Assembly (NCBI GenBank): GCA_003577005.1
Contig: QEUW01000096.1
Coordinates: 1-29,212 of the forward strand
Direction of reading: 5' to 3'
Length of the DNA: 29,212 nucleotides
Source of the DNA: Chloroflexota bacterium
GTDB taxonomy: Bacteria; Chloroflexota; Anaerolineae; Caldilineales; Caldilineaceae
How positions within the stretch are numbered: position 1 is the first letter of the stretch; every line of letters begins with the position of its first letter. This document shows, in pieces, positions 7,831-16,471 of this stretch. Below the pieces are notes generated by a model. It worked only from the letters and a program-made list of their open reading frames with translations. It made no database searches and was not told the origin of the DNA. The position numbers and the translations under genes were made by a program.

Positions 7831-9075
7831 CTACTCGCGCGGCAACAGCTCCGCCACCTTGCGAATCGCGCCTGCGATCTCTTCGATGTCCTGTTTGGAG
7901 TAATTTTCATTGAAGCCAAAGGTCACCGTGTGTTGCAGCGCCTCTTCGGTGCGCGGGCACATGCCGGGCGTGTAATCGATCTGGCGCCCGCCGTGGCTGC
8001 CGTCGAAAGGATAGGTCGAGGTGCCAAAGGTCTTCTTCTCCGCCAGGGCTTCCATGCAGAGAAAGATGGGTTCGCCGATATAGCCTGAACCGGCTGGCAC
8101 GCCCTCTTTGGTCAGCGCCTCGGCAAAGCGGGCGGCGGGCCAGGCATCCACACGCAGGGCATAGAGCCAGTAGCTGTGCTCGGAACCGTCGGTGACCGGT
8201 GCGGGCCGGAGGCCATCGACCTCGCCGATCAGCGCCGAGAGGTAGTTGCCCAACTCCATACGCTTCTCGACCACGGCGCGCACCTTTTTGATCTGCGCCA
8301 GACCTACCGCACCGTGCATTTCGGTCGGGCGATAGTTGGGCGCCAGGAAGGCATAGGTGCGCCGTCCCCAGCCCGCCTTGCGCGTCCACCCTTTGTCACG
8401 GAAGAGCGCCATGCGCTCAGCCAGGTCGTCACAGTTGGTGATCGTCACACCGCCGTCGCCGGTGGTCATGTGCTTGGACTGTTGCAAGCTGTACGCAGCA
8501 ATGTCTCCCCACGTGCCCAGATAACGGCCCTGGTATTTGGTCACGTGTGCCTGGCTACAATCTTCGATCAGCGGGAGGTTGTGACGGCGGGCGATATCGA
8601 CTATCGCCTCCATGTTACAGGCGTTGCCAAAGAGATGCACCACGAGGATAGCCGCCGTGCGGTCGGTGATCTTCCGCTCTACGTCGGCTGGGTCCATGTT
8701 GTAGGTTTCGTCGATGTCGGCAAAGATGGGGATGCAGCCCTGATAGACAATAGGCACAATGGTGCCGCCGTCGGTGATTGGCGCAGTGATGATCTCGTCA
8801 CCGGGGTTGGGATTGATGGTGCCGATCGCCACGTGGATGGCGGCCGTGCCTGAAGTGGAGGCCACGGCATATTTGACGCCGTACAATTGGGCAAAGGCTT
8901 CTTCGAGTGCTGTCACCTTGGGGCCGCCCAGGCCAAACAAATTTTGCGAGCGGATCGCCTCGGTGACCAGGTCGATCTCTTCCTCACCAAAGGGTGTCCG
9001 CTTTGGAAAAGGTGCGGTGCGAAAGGGAGGGCCGCCGTCGACGGCGAGTCTAGTATGTGGCTGTGTCTGCGTCAT
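7831..9075 (-). CDS. DegT/DnrJ/EryC1/StrS family aminotransferase
   Basis: The protein has 414 residues, the normal length for the family. The PLP-dependent fold is shown by STSGTAA (73-79) binding the phosphate, EDCSQAH with D172 contacting the pyridine nitrogen, and GDIAAYSLQQSKHMTTGDGG with K201 as the Schiff-base lysine. These enzymes usually transaminate keto-sugars or keto-inositols, often nucleotide-linked, with glutamate or glutamine as donor. The substrate here is unknown. It lies in the CUT1 sugar transporter operon, so it may act on an imported amino sugar or aminocyclitol. The sequence before the start codon is a low-complexity repeat. AGGAAA about 13 bases upstream is the only ribosome-site candidate. 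Confidence 0.92.
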   Translation of the reverse strand: MTQTQPHTRLAVDGGPPFRTAPFPKRTPFGEEEIDLVTEAIRSQNLFGLGGPKVTALEEAFAQLYGVKYAVASTSGTAAIHVAIGTINPNPGDEIITAPITDGGTIVPIVYQGCIPIFADIDETYNMDPADVERKITDRTAAILVVHLFGNACNMEAIVDIARRHNLPLIEDCSQAHVTKYQGRYLGTWGDIAAYSLQQSKHMTTGDGGVTITNCDDLAERMALFRDKGWTRKAGWGRRTYAFLAPNYRPTEMHGAVGLAQIKKVRAVVEKRMELGNYLSALIGEVDGLRPAPVTDGSEHSYWLYALRVDAWPAARFAEALTKEGVPAGSGYIGEPIFLCMEALAEKKTFGTSTYPFDGSHGGRQIDYTPGMCPRTEEALQHTVTFGFNENYSKQDIEEIAGAIRKVAELLPRE

Positions 9076-9104
9076 AAAGAGCCCGTTTCCTGCTTATGGA
9101 TGGA

Positions 9105-9176
9105 GAATGGACAATAGACGATGGGCGATGGGCCATGCCACAAGCCGTCGTCTGTCACCCGTCGTCTGTAAACTTA
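9105..9176. repeat. degenerate low-complexity inverted repeat
   Basis: The left half has GACGATGGGCGATGGG-type units. The right half has GTCGTCTGTCACCCGTCGTC-type units, the approximate reverse complement; most differences are transitions. The element begins in the spacer before the aminotransferase and includes the last codons and stop of the MalG-type permease, where it appears to have replaced the normal end of that gene. Confidence 0.6.
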
Positions 9177-9973
9177 AGCACGGTAACCACCGAGCCGGCC
9201 ATCACCAGGTTCCACGGTGTGGCGCCCCACTGGTGAAAGAGCATGGCCAGACCGATGGTCAGCGTCATCTTGGCGCGGGTGGAAAGGTAAAGCACGGGAC
9301 CCAGCAGATCGTTCCAGTTGGCCATAAAGACAAAGATGCCGAGCGTCGCCAGCGCTGGTTTGGAGAGCGGGAGAAAGATCCGCCACCAGATGCCAAAGCG
9401 GCTACAGCCGTCGACGCGGGCGGCATCCTCCAGTTCGCGCGGCAGGGTCAGAAAAAACTGGCGCAGCAAAAAGGTGCCGTAGGCGCCGCCGAGAAAGGCC
9501 GGCCCCCACAGCGCCAGGTGCGTATCGAGCAGATTGAGGCGGTGCATAGTGATAAAGACCGGGATCATGGTCACCTGAAAAGGCACCATCATCGTGGCCA
9601 GCAGGATGGTAAAGAGGGTATCACGCCCGAAAAATTGAAGCCGGGCAAAGACATAGGCGGCCAGCGAACAGGTCAACAACTGGCCAAAGGTCGCCAGCAG
9701 CGCGATCTTGGTGCTATTGTAAAAGAACTGCAAAAACGGCATCCGCTGCACCAGCTCGATGTAATTCTGCCAGCGCACCGGATTGGGGATCCACTGAGGT
9801 GGGTAGATAAAGATGTACCCCTGCTCCTTAAGCGACGACGTAACCATCCACAGAAACGGCAGACCCATCACCACTGTGAGCAAGAGCAGCAAAAGATAGG
9901 AGAACGTATTGCGGATGCCAACCTTGATCAACTTTCGGTTGCGTGCGCCCAGCCCTTGCGCTAGTGTCGCCAT
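9155..9973 (-). CDS. CUT1 ABC sugar permease, MalG/AraQ type, C-terminally short
   Basis: The protein has 272 residues. The N-terminal helix (YLLLLLLTVVMGLPFLWMVT) is followed by further membrane helices and the EAA loop EDAARVDGCSRFGIWWRI, which contacts the ATPase subunit. Family members normally end with a sixth helix and a motif close to QRYFVQGLTAGAVKG. Here the protein stops after GSVVTVL with the unrelated tail KFTDDG, encoded by a low-complexity repeat. The last helix therefore appears lost, and the gene may be impaired or a recent decay product. The start ATG has GGAG about eight bases upstream. It follows the MalF-type gene, with a palindromic repeat in the 120-bp gap. Confidence 0.88.
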   Translation of the reverse strand: MATLAQGLGARNRKLIKVGIRNTFSYLLLLLLTVVMGLPFLWMVTSSLKEQGYIFIYPPQWIPNPVRWQNYIELVQRMPFLQFFYNSTKIALLATFGQLLTCSLAAYVFARLQFFGRDTLFTILLATMMVPFQVTMIPVFITMHRLNLLDTHLALWGPAFLGGAYGTFLLRQFFLTLPRELEDAARVDGCSRFGIWWRIFLPLSKPALATLGIFVFMANWNDLLGPVLYLSTRAKMTLTIGLAMLFHQWGATPWNLVMAGSVVTVLKFTDDG

Positions 9974-10003
9974 ACCCTCACTCCGTTATGTCACTCATAG
10001 AAC

Positions 10004-10074
10004 GACACGGATCTGTGCTCGAGTAGCGAGAATCCGTGTCTTTCTGAAGATCTGCGGTTCTCACTGATCCGCCT
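10004..10074. repeat. second, partial copy of the dispersed inverted-repeat element
   Basis: This copy matches the reverse complement of the element at 6199-6277 plus about 15 bases of its flank, with scattered differences. It has a 9-bp perfect stem GACACGGAT/ATCCGTGTC (10004-10012 and 10032-10040). Only one of the two outer arms is present, at about 10041-10062. It lies between the two permease genes. Confidence 0.8.
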
Positions 10075-10093
10075 GACTTTTGCGAAGCCCTGG

Positions 10094-11038
10094 TCAACTA
10101 TAAAACACCCACTGCTTCTGCAACTTGAACTGAATCATCGTCGCTACAAAGACGATGGCAAAAAGAACGTAGGCCAGCGCGGCGGCAAACCCCATGTGGA
10201 ACCACTGGAATCCTTGCTGGTAGATGTAATAGGAGAGGGTTAGCGTTGCGCCGGCCGGCCCACCCTGCGTGAGCAGATAGGTGATGGTCCAGACCTGAAA
10301 CGAGCCGATGATGGAGAGCACGAGGATGAAAAAGGCGGTGGGCGTGATGAGCGGCACCGTAACGTAGCGAACCTGCGCCCACCAACCGGCGCCGTCGATG
10401 CGCGCCGCCTCGTACAATTCTTGCGGAATGCCTTGTAGCCCGGCCAGGTAGATCACCATGTTATAACCCAGGCTGTGCCAGACGCCAATGATGATCAGCG
10501 AGGGCATGGCCCAGCGCGGGTCGGCCAGCCAGCGCGGCCCCTGGATGCCAAAGAGCCGCTCCAGCAGATAGTTGATCACCCCAAAAGAGGGATTGTACAT
10601 CCAGCCCCAAACCAAGGCGATGGCGACGCCTGAAGTCACGACCGGCAGAAAGTACGCGGTGCGAAAGAAGGTGATCCCCTTGAGTTTCTGGTTGACCAGG
10701 ATCGCCATCAGGAGTGGCAACGTCACTGCCAGCGGCACGTATCCGGCTGTATAGTAGACCGTATTGCGCAGCACCTGCCAGAACTCCGCCAATTGGAGTA
10801 GATTCGTGTAGTTGCGCAGCCCGATCCAGACCGGGGGCAACACCAGTTGCCAGTTGGTAAAGCTGATAAAAAACGAGGCAATGATCGCCCCGGCGCTAAA
10901 GATCAGAAGCCCCAGGATCGTCGGGATCAGGTACAGATAGGCGTTGGCCGTCGATTTGATCTGCCGCCAGCGGTGTGCGTTGATGCGGCCTGCTGGCCGG
11001 CTCCCCACCGGCGTTGTGGACAAGGCTTCCTGTGTCAC
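10094..11038 (-). CDS. CUT1 ABC sugar permease, MalF/UgpA type
   Basis: The protein has 314 residues from a GTG start at 11038, chosen because GAGGGAG lies just upstream. A longer frame to ATG 11080 adds 14 unlikely residues. Six membrane helices can be seen, starting with AYLYLIPTILGLLIFSAG, and the EAA loop EAARIDGAGWWAQVRYV near the C-terminal third docks the ATPase. The protein forms the membrane channel with the MalG-type subunit and receives substrate from the lipoprotein encoded upstream. The ATPase subunit is not encoded in the window. The C-terminus (IQFKLQKQWVFYS) is the usual type for this subunit, so this permease looks intact, unlike its partner. Confidence 0.93.
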   Translation of the reverse strand: MTQEALSTTPVGSRPAGRINAHRWRQIKSTANAYLYLIPTILGLLIFSAGAIIASFFISFTNWQLVLPPVWIGLRNYTNLLQLAEFWQVLRNTVYYTAGYVPLAVTLPLLMAILVNQKLKGITFFRTAYFLPVVTSGVAIALVWGWMYNPSFGVINYLLERLFGIQGPRWLADPRWAMPSLIIIGVWHSLGYNMVIYLAGLQGIPQELYEAARIDGAGWWAQVRYVTVPLITPTAFFILVLSIIGSFQVWTITYLLTQGGPAGATLTLSYYIYQQGFQWFHMGFAAALAYVLFAIVFVATMIQFKLQKQWVFYS

Positions 11039-11075
11039 TGATATTCTCCCTCTACAAAATAAGCGACCGCTCAGC

Positions 11076-11139
11076 TTCACAGAGATAGCAGAGCGAAGCG
11101 AACAGATTGCTCCACAGTAGGTCTCTGCTTCTCTGTGAA
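11076..11139 (-). promoter_or_regulatory. stem-loop between binding-protein and permease genes
   Basis: TTCACAGAGATAGCAGAG (11076-11093) pairs with CTCTGCTTCTCTGTGAA (11123-11139) with one bulged base and a 29-base loop. It lies between the solute-binding-protein stop and the MalF-type start. Hairpins here are known in other ABC operons, where they make the binding protein more abundant than the permeases. That role is inferred. Confidence 0.6.
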
Positions 11140-11176
11140 TGCTCCGGTCTGCTCCAGTTGGGCGATGGAGCGCTGC

Positions 11177-12529
11177 TTACCCGCCAATCGCTTCCCTAAA
11201 CTCGGTGCGGATGCGTTCGATGGCGGCGTTGACTGCACTGTTGGCGTCGACCACCATCTGGTCCACCGGCTTTTGACCGAGAAAAGCCTGCTCCAATTCG
11301 GTCTGCAGCGCCCGCTTCCATTCGTTGAAGCCCAAGGTGTACGTGTTGCGTGCGATTGCCGCCGAATCTACCAATGCCTGCATATTTTTGTCGGGGAAGG
11401 TCTGCAGATAGTCATTGGTTACTTGCTCGGTGTTGACCACCGGCATCGCGCCCGATTCGGTGAGGAAGGCGCCGCCGGTCGCCGGCTCGATCAGCCAGCT
11501 GATGAGCTGCCACGAAGCATCCAGCGCCTGGGTTGGCTGTGAGACCACCAGGCCATCGGCGCCCCCATAGGTCAACTGCTCGACGGATCCTTTGGGGATC
11601 ATGGTCAGGTCCCAGTCGAAGGGCGCCTCGCGATAGGTGTGTGGCCCCCAGTTCAGGTCGTAGACCATCCCCACCCGGCCGGTCATGAAGGGGCTGCCCA
11701 TCCCTTCGAACTCGCCCGCCTGATAGGAGACCTGGTGTTGGTGGATGAGGTCGACAAAGTACTGGTAGGTGCTGCGTGCGATCTCCGAATCATAGTTCGC
11801 CGTCATATCGCTCAGGTCCCGGCTGAATTCGCCCAGAAAGATTTCGCCGCCGTTGCCCATGATCACCTCGTCGAGCCACCAGGCATGTTGCAGAGCCTGT
11901 GTGCCCCAGACTTCGGGCTTGCCGTCGCCGTTCTCGTCCTTCGTGATAGCCTTGGCCTTTTCCAGCATATCGGTCCACGTCCAGTTGCCGTCTAGCGGCG
12001 GCGGTTCGACCCCGGCTTCCTCAAAAATGGTCTTGTTGAAGTAGACGACCGTGGTCACAATGTTGCGCGGGATCCCGTAGTAGCGGTTGCGGAAGTCGTA
12101 GCCCGACAGTGCAGTCGCATGGAAATTGCTCATGTCGATATTCTGCTCGATCAAGTCGGTGAGGTCAGCCAGTTGGTTGCGCAGAATATACTCGTAGTAG
12201 AAGGTCGGTGCGGTGTTCCAGACATCGGGCGGGTTGCCCGCGGCCAGGGTGGAGTTTAGCTTCTCCCAATACTGCTGCCACGGTACGTATTCGTACGAAA
12301 GATTGATCTCGCTGTGTGTAGCTTGGAAGCTCTGCAAGATCTCCCCCTCCAACTCCTCCACATTGGTCATGTAATTCCAGTAGATGAGCGGGGTTGCGGC
12401 GGCCGCTGCGCCTTCGGCCGGCGCGGCTTGCGGACCTGCCAGCGGGGTGCAGGCTGCGAGCAGAGCGCCGGCTGCCGTGGTCGTAGTGAGCTGTAGAAAG
12501 GCGCGACGGGTGAGCTTGCTCTTCTCCAT
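11177..12529 (-). CDS. CUT1 extracellular solute-binding lipoprotein
   Basis: The protein has 450 residues. The N-terminus has a twin-arginine motif (TRRAFLQ, R8-R9), a hydrophobic stretch and a lipobox LLAAC with lipidated cysteine 27, so it is a membrane-anchored receptor, possibly Tat-exported. After an Ala/Pro-rich linker the fold is that of family 1 sugar-binding proteins: PLIYWNYMTN, a PDVWNTAPTF segment, TYGGADGLVVSQ, and a C-terminal region with repeated QTELEQAFLGQKPV-type helices. It should deliver an oligosaccharide or glycoside to the permeases that follow. The start ATG has AAGGAGAAGGAG directly upstream. It is the first gene of the minus-strand operon, with a 270-bp divergent promoter region before it. 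Confidence 0.94.
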   Translation of the reverse strand: MEKSKLTRRAFLQLTTTTAAGALLAACTPLAGPQAAPAEGAAAAATPLIYWNYMTNVEELEGEILQSFQATHSEINLSYEYVPWQQYWEKLNSTLAAGNPPDVWNTAPTFYYEYILRNQLADLTDLIEQNIDMSNFHATALSGYDFRNRYYGIPRNIVTTVVYFNKTIFEEAGVEPPPLDGNWTWTDMLEKAKAITKDENGDGKPEVWGTQALQHAWWLDEVIMGNGGEIFLGEFSRDLSDMTANYDSEIARSTYQYFVDLIHQHQVSYQAGEFEGMGSPFMTGRVGMVYDLNWGPHTYREAPFDWDLTMIPKGSVEQLTYGGADGLVVSQPTQALDASWQLISWLIEPATGGAFLTESGAMPVVNTEQVTNDYLQTFPDKNMQALVDSAAIARNTYTLGFNEWKRALQTELEQAFLGQKPVDQMVVDANSAVNAAIERIRTEFREAIGG

Positions 12530-12799
12530 ATCTCCTTCTCCTTCTGATTGGTTAGAATGGATGATCTTTTACAGCAACAACCACAATCGAAAACCAATTG
12601 CACCAAAATGTGCGCATGAAGGATACACGGGAACTTCATACAGTCCGAACAGACCAAGTGAGTTCAGAGTGACAGGGTAAGCATGGACAGAGAATCACCA
12701 GATCATCAGATGAGTTCTGATCCTATCATACGTTGTTCTGGAGATCAAATGCCATTTTTACACCTGCTTTACAGACCAGCTTGACAATCATCCGGGGCA
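12530..12799. promoter_or_regulatory. divergent promoter region
   Basis: These 270 bases separate the minus-strand transporter operon from the plus-strand PF04734 paralogue and are more AT-rich than the genes around them. Promoters for both directions must lie here, but I could not assign boxes with confidence. TTGACAATCA at 12781 resembles a -35 box but is too close to the start codon. I saw no clear palindromic operator. Confidence 0.5.
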
Positions 12800-14158
12800 A
12801 TGGCTATGATGAGGGTTGCCCTAGGCGCAAAGCGCCACCTGCTGGCAACTGTCAACCATTCAGAATTACAAGTAGATGTGAGCACGCCTATGCAAGCTGG
12901 ACTCGCCCAGATCGAGATCACCCCGCCGGTGGGGACACCACTTACCGGTTACATTGCCCGCGCCGGTGTTTCGACCGGCGTGCTGGACCCACTCTATGCC
13001 AAAGCGCTTGTCCTGGAAGATGGCGCGCAACAGGTAGCGCTTCTTGCTTGCGATCTGTTGGGGTTGCGCCTGCCATACGTACAATCGGTGCGGGCCGCTA
13101 TCCGCGCCGCAACCGGCATCCCCGCTGAGCACATTCTTATTGCCTGTTCGCATACGCACGCAGGGCCGGCGACGCTGTTTCTGCAGGATTGCGGCGCTGT
13201 AGACGAAAGCTATCTGAGAACGCTGCGGGAGAAGCTGGTCGAGGTCACGGCAAACGCCGTCGCCAATCTGCGCCCCGGCCGCTTTGCCATAGGTCACGGC
13301 AAAGTAACGGAGGGTATCCACAACCGGCGCCAACCGGGGGATGTGATCGACCCGGATTTGGGCGTGCTGCGTATCAACGATGAACAGGGGCAGACGCTGG
13401 GCGTCGTTCTCAACTACGCCTGCCACCCTACCTGTCTGACGGGCGAGAACCGGCTCTTTTCCGCCGAATATTGCGGCTATGCGAGCGCGGCAGTCGAGCG
13501 AGCAACCGGCGCCGTCACCCTCTTTCTCACCGCTGCGATTGGCGATGTAGGGCCGGTTGCACGGGGGCTGCCGGTGTTGGAGCAGATCGGCGCAACAGTG
13601 GCAGAAGAGACGCTGCGCGTGTTGAATACGCTCCACCCTGCGCCCTGGCAAGGCCTCAGCGTTGCCAATCAGACGCTGGTGTTGCCGCTACAACCACTGC
13701 CCACGGTCGCACAGATGGAAGCGGAAGTGGCCCGCTGGCAGCAGACCGCCGCGGTCGCCGATACGCCCCTGCTACCCGCTCACCCCATGATCCCGGTGGC
13801 AATGCGCCATTGGTCCGAGCGGACACTGGCCGAGTTGCGCACCGGGATCGCACCCCAGACCGTGACCACCGCAGTGCAGGCGATCCGTGTGGGCGATCTA
13901 GTGTTGGTCAGCGCACCGGGGGAGCTGTTTGTCGAGTTGGGGCTGGCAGTCAAGGCCCAGGCGGGGACACGCCATGTTTTTGTGGCTGGTTTTGGCAACG
14001 ACAACATCGGTTATATCCCCACGCGCCGCGCTTATCCGCTCGGTGGCTATGAGGTCAATGAGGCGTACAAATACTACGGCTACCCGGCCGCGCTGGCGCC
14101 GGAAGCCGGGGAGCAATATATGAACACAGCAGTTGGCTTGTGCCGGGCGATAGGTTGA
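12800..14158 (+). CDS. second neutral/alkaline ceramidase-fold (PF04734) protein
   Basis: The protein has up to 452 residues. The domain begins at MQAGLAQIEITPP (residue 31). In-frame ATGs at 12800, 12806 and 12809 share a GGGG ribosome-site candidate, and 12890 is a later option. Zinc-site elements are present: H118 and H120 in CSHTHAGP, H209 in NYACHPT, GELFVELG and GGYEVNEAY. As in the minus-strand paralogue the serine of G-D-x-S-P is absent: GDVGP has G251. The protein resembles the 6393-7775 gene over its whole length, so the two are paralogues probably acting on related substrates. No export signal is seen. It is transcribed away from the transporter operon from a shared control region. 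Confidence 0.85.
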   Translation: MAMMRVALGAKRHLLATVNHSELQVDVSTPMQAGLAQIEITPPVGTPLTGYIARAGVSTGVLDPLYAKALVLEDGAQQVALLACDLLGLRLPYVQSVRAAIRAATGIPAEHILIACSHTHAGPATLFLQDCGAVDESYLRTLREKLVEVTANAVANLRPGRFAIGHGKVTEGIHNRRQPGDVIDPDLGVLRINDEQGQTLGVVLNYACHPTCLTGENRLFSAEYCGYASAAVERATGAVTLFLTAAIGDVGPVARGLPVLEQIGATVAEETLRVLNTLHPAPWQGLSVANQTLVLPLQPLPTVAQMEAEVARWQQTAAVADTPLLPAHPMIPVAMRHWSERTLAELRTGIAPQTVTTAVQAIRVGDLVLVSAPGELFVELGLAVKAQAGTRHVFVAGFGNDNIGYIPTRRAYPLGGYEVNEAYKYYGYPAALAPEAGEQYMNTAVGLCRAIG

Positions 14159-14175
14159 AGCGGCTGGGCGTGCCG

Positions 14176-14397
14176 CTATGTATCGCCATTTTGCACATCT
14201 TGTTCGACATCGGTCGCAGCCGTCGCCACAGCCCAACTCACCACAAACCAGACACCGCCGCCGATAAGCAACGCTACGAGGATGTTGGCTGGATGGGGTG
14301 GCACATTGCCGCGCGCAATTCCGACCACTGTCAGCGCAATACCGATCAGGCCAAAGATGATGCCAATCCGAACGGCGGGAGAGATGCGGTTCCACAT
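14176..14397 (-). CDS. small two-helix membrane protein, unknown function
   Basis: The protein has 73 residues. Two hydrophobic segments lie at about 9-28 (VRIGIIFGLIGIALTVVGIA) and 37-60 (ANILVALLIGGGVWFVVSWA), joined by a short Pro-rich turn, with an acidic tail DVEQDVQNGD. I do not recognise a family. It lies downstream of recJ on the same strand with a 149-bp gap and converges with the PF04734 gene, ending 17 bases from its stop. Upstream GGA gives weak ribosome-site support. The overlapping plus-strand frame in this stretch has no domain features. Confidence 0.6.
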   Translation of the reverse strand: MWNRISPAVRIGIIFGLIGIALTVVGIARGNVPPHPANILVALLIGGGVWFVVSWAVATAATDVEQDVQNGDT

Positions 14398-14546
14398 ATC
14401 GATTGCTGTTCCGATGATACCAGAGATGACAACCTACGCCAGGGTAAAACCCTGTTATGCGAAATGACAGCACGATTATAGAAGGCGCCAGGCCATCCGC
14501 CAATTTCGTGTGCCCAAGAAGTGACTCTTGCCGGCAGGCTTTGTCT

Positions 14547-16289
14547 TTATTCCTGCATGTGTGTACGCATGTCCTGCACATTCAACTGTAGCCGCCGGCG
14601 TCCCTGCCATTCGTTTGCCTCCAGGTGATAGACCACATCGATCAATGCCCCCTCCTGTACGTGGTCGCGCCGGTGGCCCTGATGAAAAGCCACCGCATCG
14701 AAGACCGGCGTGTTAGCGCCGGCATCCACGACCAGGCGCAGATGGCGGCCATCACCTACAGTGCGCGCTTCGCGCACCCGCACCCGCCGGCTCAATAGCA
14801 GCGGAAGCGGATTCTCGTGGCCGGTGGGTTCCAGCCGGCCAAATTGCTCCTGAAGAGCCCAGTTGAGCGCCTCGCAGGGCACGATTGCATCGACCGCCAG
14901 GTTTGGGCGCAGTTCGCCGTGGCGACTCAGTTCGCGGGCGGCTACCTCGCGCAGGGCAGCCTTGAACTCGTGCAGGCGACCCGTCGTCACGGTGAACCCG
15001 GCGGCCCGTTTGTGCCCGCCGTGGCGGACAAGCAAATGGCTTACTTCGTCAAATGCTGCGCTGATGTCCAACTCGGCGATGCTACGGGCGCTGCCGCGGC
15101 ACTCATCTTCGCCCTGTTCGATGACGATGGCCGGCCGGTAGAAGCGCTCGACCAGTTTGCCGGCCACGAGGCCGACGATCCCCGACCTGAATTGAGGGCT
15201 GGCAACGACCAGCAGCGGATCGTCTGCAGCCGATTGAGTCACAACTTGCTCTTCGGCGACTGTCTGCGCCTCCTGGGTCAGCCGCTGGCGTTCCTGGTTG
15301 AGCGCTTCGAGTTCCTGGGTGAGGGTGTAGGCTTCCACCGGGTCATGCGTGCGGAGCAACCGGTAGGCCAGTTTGGCATGGGACAGGCGACCGGCTGCGT
15401 TGATGCGTGGAGCCAGCCGGAACGAGATCATGTTCGTATCCACGCTGCCGGGCCGCAGATCAGCATGTTGGAGGAGGGCGGCCAGACCAGGGCGTTGGGT
15501 CTGGTTCATCTGCGCCAGCCCGTGCGCCACCAGCGTACGGTTTTCGGCCAGCAGCGGCATCATATCCGCCACCGTGCCCAGCGCAACCAGATCGAGAAGC
15601 GATTGTTCGATCTCGGCGGCCTGGTCGGGGCTGATGCGGCTCCACTTGTGTTGGGCTACGGCGCGCAAGACCGCCTGCGCCAGCCGGTAGGCCACCCCCA
15701 CACCGGCCAAACGTTCAAAGCGGCTGGGGCAATCCTTGCGCCGCGGGTTGATGACCGCCAGCGCTGGTGGCAGGATCGGCCCAACCGTGTGGTGGTCGGT
15801 AATGATCACATCGACGCCCAGCGCTACCGCCCGTCCTACCTCGGCCACGCTGCGGATGCCACAGTCCACGGTGATGATGAGCGCGGCCTGGGTGGCGATC
15901 CGCTCGATAGCGTCCAGGTTGAGACCATAGCCCTCATCCACCCGGTCGGGGATGTAGGGGCCGACGCGGCCGCCTGCTGCTTGCAGGGCGTTGACCAGCA
16001 AGGCCGTAGCGCTCACGCCATCGGCGTCAAAATCGCCATAGACGCAGATGACTTCACCCTTTTCGATAGCGCGCACGATGCGGATGACCGCCTCGGTCAT
16101 ATCGCGCAGACGGTAGGGGTTTTCCTTGACGGCGTCGGTGCGGCTGAGAAAAGCGGTCACCTCTTCCGCTGTGCGCAACCCGCGATTGTAGAGCACCTGC
16201 ACCAACAAAGGGTGTTCGGGTACGCTGTCGAGAAAGCTCACCGGCGCCGGGTCAAAGACATTCCAATTTTTGGTCTGGTGTAATGACAT
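14547..16289 (-). CDS. recJ: single-stranded-DNA exonuclease RecJ
   Basis: The protein has 580 residues from the ATG at 16289; a TTG at 16325 would add 12. RecJ degrades single-stranded DNA 5' to 3' in recombination and mismatch repair, using a two-metal DHH active site. The motifs are present in order: VYGDFDADGVSA, ITVDCGI, ITDHH (the DHH triad), then a DHHA1 domain with HGGHKRAAGFTV, and a C-terminal OB-like region ending near RRRLQLNVQDM. Length is typical for compact RecJ proteins. Neither start has a good Shine-Dalgarno sequence. The gene is divergent from the YprB-type exonuclease, with a 182-bp shared upstream region. Confidence 0.94.
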   Translation of the reverse strand: MSLHQTKNWNVFDPAPVSFLDSVPEHPLLVQVLYNRGLRTAEEVTAFLSRTDAVKENPYRLRDMTEAVIRIVRAIEKGEVICVYGDFDADGVSATALLVNALQAAGGRVGPYIPDRVDEGYGLNLDAIERIATQAALIITVDCGIRSVAEVGRAVALGVDVIITDHHTVGPILPPALAVINPRRKDCPSRFERLAGVGVAYRLAQAVLRAVAQHKWSRISPDQAAEIEQSLLDLVALGTVADMMPLLAENRTLVAHGLAQMNQTQRPGLAALLQHADLRPGSVDTNMISFRLAPRINAAGRLSHAKLAYRLLRTHDPVEAYTLTQELEALNQERQRLTQEAQTVAEEQVVTQSAADDPLLVVASPQFRSGIVGLVAGKLVERFYRPAIVIEQGEDECRGSARSIAELDISAAFDEVSHLLVRHGGHKRAAGFTVTTGRLHEFKAALREVAARELSRHGELRPNLAVDAIVPCEALNWALQEQFGRLEPTGHENPLPLLLSRRVRVREARTVGDGRHLRLVVDAGANTPVFDAVAFHQGHRRDHVQEGALIDVVYHLEANEWQGRRRLQLNVQDMRTHMQE

Positions 16290-16471
16290 AGGCAACGAGG
16301 GCTGGGCGCTGTAGAAGTTGAGCAAGTAATGATTGGTCTGGTCTACCTGTGCGTGAGATTATAGATCACAGCGCAGAGGCGAACAAATGAGTTATGCCAT
16401 GTTGTGGAGACGGCAGGGCGTATGGTATCCTATGCCTTGCATTCCGGCCCGACCTTGTGCAGAGTCTAGCT

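Noticed and set aside
6199..10074. Composite transposon bounded by inverted elements
   Set aside because: The segment between the copies contains only sugar-metabolism genes, no transposase, and the copies are of unequal length.
14140..14481. Plus-strand open frame of 113 codons over the small membrane protein gene
   Set aside because: It is hydrophilic without motifs, whereas the minus-strand frame encodes two clean hydrophobic helices.
14817..16283. Plus-strand open frame of 488 codons opposite recJ
   Set aside because: recJ motifs on the minus strand are unambiguous; the opposite frame shows no family features.
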